The notes: generated by a model from the letters alone, not told the origin. DNA of 64,000 nt from Citrobacter amalonaticus Y19 (GCF_000981805.1 NZ_CP011132.1:62001-126000), one strand, 5' to 3'; positions 18,050-26,933 are shown, numbered from the stretch's first letter. Numbers and translations: made by a program.

Positions 18050-18132
18050 TCAAATCCCTTCGCCGGCGTTATCCGGATCAGGTTCGACGGGTATTTTCTC
18101 AGCCCACGCCTCTGGCGCAGCACCCCGTTGAG
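18050..18132 (-). ncRNA. TPP riboswitch (THI element) in the thiBPQ leader
   Basis: On the minus strand the leader has the diagnostic THI-box pieces in order: ACGGGGTGC, the pyrimidine-sensor loop GGCTGAGAAAATACCC, then GAACCTGATCCGGATAACGC and CGGCGAAGGGA. These form the P2-P3 and P4-P5 arms that bind thiamine pyrophosphate and shut off expression when it is plentiful. It ends about 45 bases before the thiB start codon, so control of translation initiation or Rho-dependent termination is likely; I see no clear intrinsic terminator. Confidence 0.95.
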
Positions 18133-18172
18133 AACGGCACATTGTAATGATTACGTGAAGAGATCAAAAGGA

Positions 18173-19828
18173 TTAAGGATCCGGCGGGGCAAACCACGCG
18201 GATTTAAAGTCGAACCAGCCGAGGGTGTTCATGCGCAAGCCGCGCATACTGCGCTGCCCCTGAATAATCAGCCAGTGGTGAATCAGCGGCACAATCGCTT
18301 TACTGGCGAGCAGTTGCTGGCACCACGCGGCCAGATTCATCTCGCCGGTGCGCCAGCGGGCGGCGTCGGCTTCCCAGTCCAGCGGAATGCAGTGCTGCAA
18401 CAGCGGGACTTCGCACAGATGCGCGAACAAAGAGAAGTCGAGCGGCAGGGTGAAATTGGCGCTGTTAAGCCAGATGTCGCTCTCAATTTCTCCGGCATGC
18501 CATTGATCGTAGTCGATCTCCTGAATGTCCAGCTTTACCTGATGTTCAGCCAGCAACTGACTCATGATCTGCGCAATCACCTGGTGTTCGATGTGTTCGT
18601 GATAATAGGTCAGCGTGAGCGTCTCCAGCCCGGCGGGTTTCTCGCCGTGGCCCGGTCGCGCGTGATGCCAACGGGGCAGCAAACCGTAGGCCGGGAACCA
18701 GTGGCGCTGATACTGCTCATCGGCGTAGTAAAGCAGGTTGCTCGGTGACAGTACGCGACTGACCCACTCTCTGACCTCCTGATTGGCACCGCGATGGGTC
18801 CGGCCGTCGAACAGCAGGTAATAGCACCCCTCTTCCAGGCGGCTTTCGATCGCCTTCTCACCTTCCGTGGGGCCTTTCAGCGTCAGGCCGCCGTTCGGCT
18901 CGTCGCCGATATCCGGCAGTACCCAGACATTCACTTCATCAATCAGTGCCCGAAAACCGAAGAAATCGTCAAAGGCGTGTATTTTTAGCTGATTACGTGT
19001 ATTTCGTATCACGGCGTAAGGGCCGGTGCCAATCGGATGGCTGGAGAAATTGCTCAGGGTTTCCCATTCGCGTGGCAGGATCATCGCCGGGACCTGGCCC
19101 AGTAGCCATGGTAGCCAGCGATCGGGTTGCGAAAGGTGAATGTCCAGCGTCCAGGGCGTTGGCGAGACGATCTCGCTGATGTGCGAATAGAGCGGTAAGA
19201 CGTTAATGCGCGTCAGTGATGACACCACATCGTCCATTTCCAGTTCACGACCATGATGAAAATGGATCCCCGGACGCAGGAAAAAGCGCCAGTGCAGGGG
19301 AGTAATTTGTTGCCAGTGGTGGGCGATATCCGCTTCCAGTTCCCCATTTTCCTCATTTACGCGGGTCAGGGCGCTGAAGATTTGGCGGGCAATATGGGTT
19401 TCTGAGCGCCGCAGCGCACTGCCAGGCAGCAGATTTTGCATTGGACGATAGTAAAGAACACGCAGGATGTGGCGACCCTGGCGGAAACTGCGGCCCAGAT
19501 GGGAAACCAGCATCTGCCGCACGGCCGTTTTGTCACCCACCAGTTGCACCAGTTGATCGATGCGATCCTGCTCCAGCAGATCTTCCGCGCGCTGCTGCTG
19601 GAGCGCCAGTCCGGTATACAGAAAGGTTAAGCGTGAACGTTTTCCGCGTCCAACCTCGGCCTCCCACGTCAGCCAGCCGCGTTCCTGCATGGTATTGAGC
19701 AGCGTACGCATATGACGACGGGAGCAGCTCAGGAGCTCCGCCAGTTCGTTAAGCGTGGTGTCCTGTGTTTTGCCGTCGCAGCATTGCCACAAGCGGATGA
19801 ACTGTTGTTGCAGACGGCCAGAAGACAT
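18173..19828 (-). CDS. sgrR: Transcriptional regulator SgrR of sugar-phosphate stress
   Basis: SgrR activates the divergent small RNA SgrS when sugar phosphates accumulate. The 551 residues match the family: an N-terminal winged helix-turn-helix (about 5-115, RHMRTLLNTMQERGWLTWE) and a C-terminal solute-binding-protein-like domain (SBP_bac_5) presumed to sense a small metabolite. ATG at 19828 lies 67 bases from the sgrS start. It also represses its own transcription in E. coli. Confidence 0.96.
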   Translation of the reverse strand: MSSGRLQQQFIRLWQCCDGKTQDTTLNELAELLSCSRRHMRTLLNTMQERGWLTWEAEVGRGKRSRLTFLYTGLALQQQRAEDLLEQDRIDQLVQLVGDKTAVRQMLVSHLGRSFRQGRHILRVLYYRPMQNLLPGSALRRSETHIARQIFSALTRVNEENGELEADIAHHWQQITPLHWRFFLRPGIHFHHGRELEMDDVVSSLTRINVLPLYSHISEIVSPTPWTLDIHLSQPDRWLPWLLGQVPAMILPREWETLSNFSSHPIGTGPYAVIRNTRNQLKIHAFDDFFGFRALIDEVNVWVLPDIGDEPNGGLTLKGPTEGEKAIESRLEEGCYYLLFDGRTHRGANQEVREWVSRVLSPSNLLYYADEQYQRHWFPAYGLLPRWHHARPGHGEKPAGLETLTLTYYHEHIEHQVIAQIMSQLLAEHQVKLDIQEIDYDQWHAGEIESDIWLNSANFTLPLDFSLFAHLCEVPLLQHCIPLDWEADAARWRTGEMNLAAWCQQLLASKAIVPLIHHWLIIQGQRSMRGLRMNTLGWFDFKSAWFAPPDP

Positions 19829-19895
19829 AAAAGGGGAACTCCTGCGGAAAACTCAGCAATTTTATTATCCCTATATTAGGCCAATAATACCTTCC

Positions 19896-20126
19896 GATGA
19901 AGCACTATGAAGGGGTCATCTATGCGCCAGTTTTATCAGAAGTACTTTGCCGCGACAGAAGGGGTGTCCTGGTTGGCTTGCCTGAGCGCGCCGCAGCGCT
20001 TAAAGATGCTGGAAGAACTGATGCAGTGGGAGGTGACAGCCTGACCCTGGAGTAGCAGACATCATGTGTGACTGAGTATTGGTGTTAATCGCCGCGCCAG
20101 CAGGTATCATCTGCTGGCTTTTTTTA
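19896..20126 (+). ncRNA. sgrS: SgrS small RNA (sugar-phosphate stress), also mRNA for SgrT
   Basis: SgrS is an Hfq-dependent RNA that base-pairs with ptsG and other transport mRNAs and blocks their translation. The start is set at GATGAAGC (19896), as in E. coli. The base-pairing segment 20066-20085 (GTGTGACTGAGTATTGGTGT) is as I recall it from E. coli. It ends with a terminator (stem GCCAGCAG/CTGCTGGC, 20096-20103 and 20111-20118, then seven T), which provides the Hfq-binding tail. The 5' part encodes SgrT. sgrR is divergent and setA lies downstream. Confidence 0.95.
19922..20044 (+). CDS. sgrT: Small glucose-transport inhibitor SgrT
   Basis: A 40-codon frame within SgrS that starts MRQFYQKYFAATEG and ends LMQWEVTA. 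SgrT binds the PtsG glucose transporter and blocks its activity independently of the RNA pairing. The N-terminal MRQFYQ and the central APQRLKMLEELMQW block match E. coli SgrT. The last few residues differ and the protein is about three residues shorter. The start is preceded by GAAGGGGTC. Too short for ordinary gene finders but well supported by similarity and context. Confidence 0.9.
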   Translation: MRQFYQKYFAATEGVSWLACLSAPQRLKMLEELMQWEVTA

Positions 20127-20148
20127 TTCTTTCGCGAAAGGATTTCAG

Positions 20149-21327
20149 ATGCTCTGGATTATGACGATGGGACGACGTCTCAACGGTGTGTACGCGGCAT
20201 TTATGCTGGTTGCCTTTATGATGGGCGTGGCGGGGGCGCTACAGGCCCCGACGCTGAGCCTGTTTCTCAGTCGCGAGGTCGGGGCGCAGCCGTTCTGGGT
20301 GGGGCTGTTTTACACCGTTAACGCCATCGCCGGGATTGGCGTGAGCCTTGCGCTGGCAAAACGCTCCGACAGCCAGGGAGACCGCCGCAAGCTGATTCTG
20401 TTCTGTTGCCTGATGGCAGTCGGTAATGCGCTGTTGTTTGCCTTTAATCGCCACTACCTGACGCTGATTACCTGCGGCGTACTGCTGGCGTCGCTGGCAA
20501 ATACCGCGATGCCGCAACTGTTCGCCCTGGCACGGGAATATGCCGACAGCTCAGCGCGTGAAGTGGTGATGTTCAGTTCGGTGATGCGAGCACAGCTTTC
20601 GCTGGCGTGGGTGATTGGCCCGCCGCTGGCCTTTATGTTGGCGCTCAATTATGGCTTTACGATGATGTTTTCGATTGCCGCCACCATTTTTGCGCTCAGT
20701 TTCATCCTGATAGCCTTCATGCTGCCGTCCGTCGCCCGTGTTGAACAACCGGCGGATGTGCCGGTGAGCCAGGCAGGCGGCTGGCAGGATAAAAACGTCC
20801 GCATGTTGTTTATTGCCTCCACGCTGATGTGGACCTGCAATACCATGTACATCATCGATATGCCGTTATGGATTAGCGCAGAGCTTGGGTTGCCGGATAA
20901 ACTTGCCGGGATCCTGATGGGCACCGCGGCAGGGCTGGAAATCCCGGCGATGATCCTTGCCGGCTTCTACGTCAAACGTTTCGGCAAACGACGGATGATG
21001 GTTACCGCCGTGGCGGCGGGCGTGCTGTTTTATCTCGGGCTGATTTTCTTCCATAGCCGCCAGGCGCTGCTTATCCTGCAACTGTTCAATGCTGTGTATA
21101 TCGGCATTATTGCGGGTATTGGAATGCTCTGGTTTCAGGATCTGATGCCGGGCAGGGCCGGTTCGGCGACGACGCTATTTACCAACAGCATTTCGACTGG
21201 CGTCATTCTGGCTGGGGTTATCCAGGGGGCTGTCGCGCAGAGTTACGGTCACTTCGCGGTGTACTGGGTGATTGCGGCGATTTCGCTGGTGACGCTGGTG
21301 ATGACCGGGCGGGTGAAGGACGTTTGA
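20149..21327 (+). CDS. setA: Sugar efflux transporter SetA
   Basis: SetA is a major facilitator superfamily exporter of glucose, lactose and some analogues. The 392 residues form 12 hydrophobic segments, with the MFS loop sequence LAKRSDSQGDRRK between the second and third helices. Start ATG at 20149 follows AAAGGA at a good distance. It lies just after the SgrS terminator and is partly cotranscribed with it in E. coli, so read-through would add efflux to the sugar-phosphate stress response. Confidence 0.95.
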   Translation: MLWIMTMGRRLNGVYAAFMLVAFMMGVAGALQAPTLSLFLSREVGAQPFWVGLFYTVNAIAGIGVSLALAKRSDSQGDRRKLILFCCLMAVGNALLFAFNRHYLTLITCGVLLASLANTAMPQLFALAREYADSSAREVVMFSSVMRAQLSLAWVIGPPLAFMLALNYGFTMMFSIAATIFALSFILIAFMLPSVARVEQPADVPVSQAGGWQDKNVRMLFIASTLMWTCNTMYIIDMPLWISAELGLPDKLAGILMGTAAGLEIPAMILAGFYVKRFGKRRMMVTAVAAGVLFYLGLIFFHSRQALLILQLFNAVYIGIIAGIGMLWFQDLMPGRAGSATTLFTNSISTGVILAGVIQGAVAQSYGHFAVYWVIAAISLVTLVMTGRVKDV

Positions 21328-21334
21328 TTTATGG

Positions 21335-21408
21335 ATTGCCGGATGGCGGCTAACGCCTTATCCGACCTACAGAAATTCGTAGGCCGGATAAGCGCAGCGC
21401 ATCCGGGA
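21335..21408. repeat. BIME: paired REP units between setA and leuD
   Basis: Two inverted REP units, 21335-21370 (ATTGCCGGATGGCGGC ... CGACCTAC) and 21379-21408 (GTAGGCCGGATAAGCGCAGC ... CCGGGA), separate the convergent setA and leuD genes. The second unit is slightly degenerate. Confidence 0.85.
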
Positions 21409-21416
21409 TGGCGGGC

Positions 21417-22022
21417 TTAGCGCATAAACGCGGGCTGTTTCTCTTCGTAGGTGGCAATCGCATCTTCGTGCTGCAGCGTCAACCCGATGCTGTCCAGACC
21501 GTTCAGCATGCAATGGCGGCGGAATGCGTCGATGTTAAAGTGATACGTTTTCTCGCCTGCTTTCACGACCTGCGCTTCCAGATCCACTTCGAAGTGAATA
21601 CCTGGATTCGCCTGCACCAGTTTAAACAGTTCATCCACCTCGTCGTCACTCAACTTCACCGGCAACAACTGGTTGTTAAAGCTGTTGCCATAGAAGATGT
21701 CCGCGAAGCTCGGCGCAATCACCACTTTGAAGCCATAATCCGTCAGTGCCCACGGCGCGTGCTCACGGGAAGACCCGCAGCCGAAGTTCTCACGCGCCAG
21801 CAGAATCGAAGCTCCCTGGTATTCAGGGAAGTTCAGGACGAACTCCGGATTCGGCTGTTGGCCGTTCTCATCCAGAAAACGCCAGTCATTGAACAGGTGC
21901 GCGCCAAAACCGGTGCGGGTGACCTTCTGCAAAAACTGCTTAGGAATGATGGCGTCGGTATCGACGTTGGCGGCATCCAGCGGGACAACCAGGCCTTTAT
22001 GTTGGGTAAATTTCTCTGCCAT
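21417..22022 (-). CDS. leuD: 3-isopropylmalate dehydratase small subunit
   Basis: LeuD is the swivel-domain subunit of isopropylmalate isomerase, which converts 2-isopropylmalate to 3-isopropylmalate with LeuC. The 201-residue protein starts MAEKFTQHKGLVVPLD and has the conserved GCGSSREHAPWAL motif. The frame stays open 50 codons upstream into leuC, but ATG at 22022 gives the family start and lies 10 bases after leuC. It is the last gene of leuABCD. Confidence 0.97.
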   Translation of the reverse strand: MAEKFTQHKGLVVPLDAANVDTDAIIPKQFLQKVTRTGFGAHLFNDWRFLDENGQQPNPEFVLNFPEYQGASILLARENFGCGSSREHAPWALTDYGFKVVIAPSFADIFYGNSFNNQLLPVKLSDDEVDELFKLVQANPGIHFEVDLEAQVVKAGEKTYHFNIDAFRRHCMLNGLDSIGLTLQHEDAIATYEEKQPAFMR

Positions 22023-22032
22023 GGGAGTTTCC

Positions 22033-23433
22033 TTATTTGATGCTGCGAATGTCGGCGAAATGACCGGTAACGGCAGCCGCAGCGGCCATCGCCGGGCTGA
22101 CCAGATGGGTACGCCCACCGCGGCCCTGACGCCCTTCGAAGTTACGGTTGCTGGTCGATGCGCAGCGCTCACCTGGATTCAGGCGGTCATTGTTCATTGC
22201 CAGACACATGGAGCAACCCGGCAGACGCCACTCGAAACCGGCTTCGATAAAGATTTTATCCAGCCCTTCCGCTTCTGCCTGCGCCTTCACCGGACCGGAG
22301 CCGGGAACCACCAGCGCCTGAACGCCCGGCGCGACTTTACGGCCTCTGGCGACTTCTGCGGCGGCGCGCAAATCTTCAATACGCGAGTTGGTGCATGAGC
22401 CGATGAACACTTTATCGATCGCCACTTCCGTTAACGGTACACCTGGCTTCAGACCCATATAGGCCAGTGCTTTTTCGGCGCTGGCGCGTTCAACCGGATC
22501 GGTAAACGAGGCCGGATCGGGAATATTGTCGGTAACGGAAATGACCTGACCCGGGTTGGTTCCCCAGGTCACCTGCGGGGCAATCTCTTCAGCCCGTAAG
22601 GTCACAACGGTATCAAAGTTGGCGTCGGCGTCGGTTTGCAACGTTTTCCAGTACGCGACAGCATCATCAAAATCTTTGCCTTTCGGCGCGTGCAGACGGC
22701 CTTTGACGTAATTAAAGGTGGTTTCATCCGGGGCAACTAATCCGGCTTTGGCACCCATTTCGATAGCCATGTTGCACAGGGTCATGCGGCCTTCCATGCT
22801 CAGGGCACGGATGGCATCGCCGCAAAACTCAACGACGTGACCGGTACCGCCGGCGCTACCGGTTTTTCCGATGATCGCCAGCACGATATCTTTCGCGGTG
22901 ATCCCCGGTGCGGCGACGCCGTTGACTTCAATCTTCATGGTTCTGGCGCGGCCCTGTTTCAGGGTTTGGGTCGCCAGGACGTGCTCTACTTCGGAGGTGC
23001 CAATACCGAACGCTAATGCACCGAAGGCGCCGTGGGTTGCGGTATGCGAGTCGCCACAGACGATGGTCATCCCTGGCAGGGTAACGCCTTGTTCCGGCCC
23101 CATCACGTGAACGATACCCTGATACGGATGGTTCAGATCGTACAACTCCACGCCAAACTCGCTGCAGTTCTTAATCAGCTCCTGCATCTGGATGCGCGCC
23201 ATCTCGCCGGACGCATTGATATCTTTGGTCTGCGTGGAGACGTTGTGATCCATCGTGGCAAAGGTTTTACCCGGCTGACGAACCGGACGTCCATGCGCAC
23301 GCAGGCCGTCGAACGCCTGCGGGGAAGTCACTTCATGCACCAGATGTCGGTCGATATACAGCAGTGGGGTTTCGTTGTGCGCTTCATAGACGACGTGCGC
23401 ATCAAACAATTTTTCGTATAACGTTTTAGCCAT
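22033..23433 (-). CDS. leuC: 3-isopropylmalate dehydratase large subunit
   Basis: LeuC is the aconitase-like subunit carrying the [4Fe-4S] cluster of isopropylmalate isomerase. The 466 residues show the three cluster cysteines: one in GSCTNSRIEDL and two in PGCSMCLAMN. The substrate-binding GDSHTATHGAFGA motif is also seen. It starts 2 bases after leuB, consistent with a tightly packed operon. Confidence 0.97.
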   Translation of the reverse strand: MAKTLYEKLFDAHVVYEAHNETPLLYIDRHLVHEVTSPQAFDGLRAHGRPVRQPGKTFATMDHNVSTQTKDINASGEMARIQMQELIKNCSEFGVELYDLNHPYQGIVHVMGPEQGVTLPGMTIVCGDSHTATHGAFGALAFGIGTSEVEHVLATQTLKQGRARTMKIEVNGVAAPGITAKDIVLAIIGKTGSAGGTGHVVEFCGDAIRALSMEGRMTLCNMAIEMGAKAGLVAPDETTFNYVKGRLHAPKGKDFDDAVAYWKTLQTDADANFDTVVTLRAEEIAPQVTWGTNPGQVISVTDNIPDPASFTDPVERASAEKALAYMGLKPGVPLTEVAIDKVFIGSCTNSRIEDLRAAAEVARGRKVAPGVQALVVPGSGPVKAQAEAEGLDKIFIEAGFEWRLPGCSMCLAMNNDRLNPGERCASTSNRNFEGRQGRGGRTHLVSPAMAAAAAVTGHFADIRSIK

Positions 23434-23435
23434 GA

Positions 23436-24527
23436 TTACACCCCTTGTGCGACGTAGCGAGCAATGATGTCGCCCATCTCATCGGTACCGACGGCGGCCG
23501 CGCCACGGGCTAAATCACCGGTGCGGATACCTTCTTCTAATGCGCGATTAACCGCACGTTCAATGGCAGATGCCGCATCATCGGCATTCAGGCTGTAGCG
23601 CAGCAGCAGCGCCAGCGACAAGATCTGCGCAATCGGGTTGGCGATATTCTTGCCGGCAATATCCGGCGCGGAGCCGCCCGCCGGTTCATACAGACCAAAG
23701 CCCTGCTCGTTCAGACTGGCGGAGGGCAACATGCCCATTGAGCCGGTGATCATTGCGCATTCGTCAGACAAAATGTCGCCAAACAAGTTGGAGCACAGCA
23801 GCACGTCGAATTGTGACGGGTCTTTAATCAACTGCATGGTGGCGTTGTCGATGTACATATGCGCCAGCTCAACGTCCGGATACTCTTTGGCAATTTCATT
23901 GACGATTTCGCGCCACAATATAGAGGTTTGCAGAACGTTCGCTTTGTCGATAGAGGTCACCTTATGGCGGCGTTTGCGCGCAGATTCAAACGCGATACGT
24001 GCGATACGTTCAATTTCAAAGCGGTGATAGACCTCGGTATCGAACGCTTTTTCATGCTGACCGCTGCCTTCGCGACCTTTTGGCTGACCGAAATAGATCC
24101 CACCGGTCAGTTCGCGAACGCACAGGATGTCGAAGCCATTAGCGGCGATGTCGGCGCGCAGTGGACAGAAGGCTTCCAGTCCCTGATACAGTTTTGCCGG
24201 GCGCAGGTTGCTGAACAGTTTGAAGTGTTTACGCAGCGGCAGCAGCGCGCCGCGCTCTGGCTGACTGTCAGGCGGCAGATGTTCCCATTTCGGGCCGCCG
24301 ACGGATCCAAACAGAACGGCGTCGGCCTGTTCGCAGCCTTCCACCGTCGCCTTCGGCAGCGGTTGACCGTGGTTGTCGATCGCCGCGCCGCCGACGTCAT
24401 AACGACTGGTGGTAATGCGCATCTCAAATCGATGGCGAACCGCTTCCAGGACTTTCAGTGCTTGCGCCATCACTTCCGGACCAATACCGTCGCCCGGCAA
24501 AACAGCAATATGGTAATTCTTCGACAT
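23436..24527 (-). CDS. leuB: 3-isopropylmalate dehydrogenase
   Basis: LeuB oxidatively decarboxylates 3-isopropylmalate to 2-oxoisocaproate with NAD. The 363-residue protein has the isocitrate/isopropylmalate dehydrogenase features: N-terminal GDGIGPEV, FGSVGGPKW, and the NLFGDILSDE metal-binding motif. I chose ATG at 24527, which overlaps the leuA stop as TGATG, over the in-frame GTG one codon earlier. Confidence 0.97.
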   Translation of the reverse strand: MSKNYHIAVLPGDGIGPEVMAQALKVLEAVRHRFEMRITTSRYDVGGAAIDNHGQPLPKATVEGCEQADAVLFGSVGGPKWEHLPPDSQPERGALLPLRKHFKLFSNLRPAKLYQGLEAFCPLRADIAANGFDILCVRELTGGIYFGQPKGREGSGQHEKAFDTEVYHRFEIERIARIAFESARKRRHKVTSIDKANVLQTSILWREIVNEIAKEYPDVELAHMYIDNATMQLIKDPSQFDVLLCSNLFGDILSDECAMITGSMGMLPSASLNEQGFGLYEPAGGSAPDIAGKNIANPIAQILSLALLLRYSLNADDAASAIERAVNRALEEGIRTGDLARGAAAVGTDEMGDIIARYVAQGV

Positions 24528-26098
24528 CACACGGTTTCCTTGTTGTTCTCGTTGTTCTGAGCTTTACGTTGCAACTCTTTTTCGACTTCTGCCGCACGCC
24601 AGATGTTGTTCAGCACGTGCACCATCGCTTTCGCGGAAGATTCAACAATGTCTGTCGCCAGTCCGACGCCGTGGAAGCGACGTCCGTTATAGTTCGCGAC
24701 GATATCCACCTGACCCAGTGCATCTTTACCGTGCCCTTTGGCGGACAGGCTGTATTTCACCAGCTCAATGTCGTAATCGGTAATGCGGTTGATTGCCTGG
24801 TAAATGGCATCGACCGGGCCGTTACCGTTAGCCGCTTCGGCTTTTACGTCATTGCCGCAGGCCAGTTTGACCGAGGCGGTGGCAATGTCGTTAGAACCAG
24901 ACTGGACGCTGAAATAATCCAGGCGGAAGTGCTCGGGTTCTTCCTGTTGCTTGCCAATAAACGCCAGCGCTTCCAGATCGTAATCGAACACCTGACCTTT
25001 CTTATCGGCCAGCTTCAGGAAGGCGTCGTACAGATTGTCCAGGCTGTATTCACTCTCTTTATAGCCCATCTCATCCATACGGTGTTTCACCGCCGCGCGC
25101 CCGGAACGGGAGGTCAGGTTCAGTTGCACCTGATTCAGACCGATGGATTCCGGCGTCATGATTTCGTAGTTTTCACGGTTCTTCAGCACGCCATCCTGGT
25201 GGATCCCGGAGGAGTGGGCAAACGCGCCGCTACCGACAATGGCTTTGTTCGCCGGGATCGGCATGTTGCAGATCTGGCTGACCAACTGACTGGTACGCCA
25301 GATCTCCTGATGGTTAATGCGGGTGTTGACGTTCAGGATGTCCTGGCGAACTTTAATCGCCATGATCACCTCTTCCAGCGAGCAGTTGCCTGCACGTTCA
25401 CCAATCCCGTTCATCGCGCCTTCTACCTGACGCGCACCTGCGTGGACCGCAGCCAGCGCGTTGCCGACGCCCAGCCCTAAGTCGTCATGGGTATGAACGG
25501 AGATGATCGCTTGATCGATGTTTGGCACGCGCTCATACAGACCGGAGATAATGCCGGCGAACTCGAAGGGCATGGTGTAGCCGACGGTGTCAGGAATATT
25601 GATGGTTTTTGCGCCAGCATTAATGGCGGCTTCCACGACGCGAGCCAGATCGGCGATAGGCGTACGGCCTGCATCCTCACACGAGAATTCGACGTCGTCG
25701 GTGTAATTACGTGCGCGTTTCACCATATAGATAGCACGCTCAATCACGTCGTCCAGCGTGCTGCGCAGTTTGGTGGCGATGTGCATCGGTGAGGTGGCAA
25801 TAAAGGTATGAATACGGAAGGCTTCGGCGACCTTCAGCGACTCCGCCGCCACGTCGATATCTTTTTCCACGCAGCGGGCTAATGCGCAAACCCGGCTGTT
25901 CTTGACCTGACGGGCGATGGTTTGTACGGATTCGAAGTCGCCGGGAGAGGAAACAGGGAAGCCGACTTCCATGACGTCAACACCCATACGCTCAAGGGCC
26001 AGCGCGATCTGCAGCTTCTCTTTCACACTCAGGCTTGCCTGTAACGCCTGTTCACCGTCGCGTAAAGTGGTATCGAAAATAATGACTTGCTGGCTCAT
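24527..26098 (-). CDS. leuA: 2-isopropylmalate synthase
   Basis: LeuA condenses acetyl-CoA with 2-oxoisovalerate, the committed and leucine-inhibited step of leucine synthesis. The 523 residues comprise an N-terminal TIM barrel with the DTTLRDGEQ motif and metal ligands HTHDDLG, and a C-terminal regulatory LeuA dimer domain that binds leucine. It is the first enzyme gene of the operon, about 90 bases downstream of the leuL leader peptide gene. Confidence 0.97.
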   Translation of the reverse strand: MSQQVIIFDTTLRDGEQALQASLSVKEKLQIALALERMGVDVMEVGFPVSSPGDFESVQTIARQVKNSRVCALARCVEKDIDVAAESLKVAEAFRIHTFIATSPMHIATKLRSTLDDVIERAIYMVKRARNYTDDVEFSCEDAGRTPIADLARVVEAAINAGAKTINIPDTVGYTMPFEFAGIISGLYERVPNIDQAIISVHTHDDLGLGVGNALAAVHAGARQVEGAMNGIGERAGNCSLEEVIMAIKVRQDILNVNTRINHQEIWRTSQLVSQICNMPIPANKAIVGSGAFAHSSGIHQDGVLKNRENYEIMTPESIGLNQVQLNLTSRSGRAAVKHRMDEMGYKESEYSLDNLYDAFLKLADKKGQVFDYDLEALAFIGKQQEEPEHFRLDYFSVQSGSNDIATASVKLACGNDVKAEAANGNGPVDAIYQAINRITDYDIELVKYSLSAKGHGKDALGQVDIVANYNGRRFHGVGLATDIVESSAKAMVHVLNNIWRAAEVEKELQRKAQNNENNKETV

Positions 26099-26139
26099 GT
26101 GTTAGGTCCTTAGTCTTTAGGGCGCCTTGCTTCGAGCAT

Positions 26140-26170
26140 AAAAAAACCCGCGCAACGGCGCGGGTTTTTT
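26140..26170 (-). terminator. leu operon attenuator (terminator stem)
   Basis: On the minus strand, a stem CCCGCGC/GCGCGGG with a 4-base loop (26147-26153 and 26158-26164) is followed by seven T. It lies between leuL and leuA and is the transcription attenuator. Stalling of ribosomes on leuL leucine codons would prevent its formation. Confidence 0.92.
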
Positions 26171-26187
26171 ATCTTACTGGATACGAC

Positions 26188-26274
26188 TTAATGCTGAATG
26201 CCGTTCACCAGTCTACCGCGCAACGAAGATGCGTTTAGTAGTAGTAGACCGTTAAAGCGAGCGATACGAATCAT
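26188..26274 (-). CDS. leuL: leu operon leader peptide LeuL
   Basis: A 28-residue leader peptide, MIRIARFNGLLLL followed by NASSLRGRLVNGIQH, close to the E. coli LeuL sequence. It has four consecutive CTA codons, a rare leucine codon, which makes translation sensitive to leucyl-tRNA supply. Its start ATG at 26274 follows CCTGGAGTTGATTTA. It is the sensor of the downstream attenuator. Confidence 0.93.
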   Translation of the reverse strand: MIRIARFNGLLLLNASSLRGRLVNGIQH

Positions 26275-26308
26275 TAAATCAACTCCAGGCGAATGCGATA
26301 TGCTTTTA

Positions 26309-26337
26309 GTGGTACTGGATACGATGACTGATGTCAA
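26309..26337 (-). promoter_or_regulatory. leuLABCD promoter
   Basis: On the minus strand a perfect TTGACA -35 (26332-26337) and TACCAC -10 (26309-26314) are separated by 17 bases, at the place and with nearly the same sequence as the E. coli leu promoter. The -10 is weak. The start would be about 30 bases upstream of leuL. Confidence 0.75.
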
Positions 26338-26933
26338 CCCCGCAGCGCGAAAACAGCCTCGAGGGAAGAAAGAAACGAACAGGGTGCTTTAGCTAATTGT
26401 GCTGAACTTTTTGCATTATCCCATATTAAAAGATGAGGCGTTATTCACACATGTCATCGTTTGACATAATTAAACATGTGTTTTTGTATTTGATAACAAA
26501 CCCCGAAGGCGAAAAATGACGGCAATGCTGTTGTTATCTGTATGATTTCAATGAAAATGTAAAGATTTTGTATTGACCAGAATTAAAAATAACTGTGATA
26601 TTGATAAGCGAGTGTTAAGAGTTAAAGCATAAATGATATAAATATTTAATCAAAACTTAAGTCATTATTAACCTGGTGCATGATTGTTTATTTGCAGTGC
26701 TTATGTGTATATTGCCTACGTCATTAAAACTTTATGATTTATCGTGCTGTGAAGGATACCACATCACGCAGGTGCCCGTTTCCCCATTTTTGTTCTGGTA
26801 CCTTTATGTTTTCCTAATTTTAGCCTCTACTCTGTTTCTTGTTTTATATGCATGGTAAATCATATTTTCTGAGATTATTTCTCTGCATTCCGACAAAAAA
26901 AGGGAGTTAAGCGTGACAGTGGAGTTAATCAGT
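26338..26933. other. AT-rich leuL-leuO intergenic region
   Basis: This stretch of nearly 600 bases between the leu promoter and leuO is markedly richer in A and T than its surroundings, with many T and A runs. In E. coli and Salmonella the corresponding DNA is a nucleation and silencing site for H-NS, relieved by LeuO itself and by leu-promoter supercoiling. I cannot place single binding sites. One open frame (26676-26858, GTG start) ends in a hydrophobic segment but has no good ribosome binding site. Confidence 0.5.

Noticed and set aside
24458..25480. 340-codon plus-strand frame opposite leuB/leuA
   Set aside because: Antisense shadow of secure genes; no start signal and no recognisable family.
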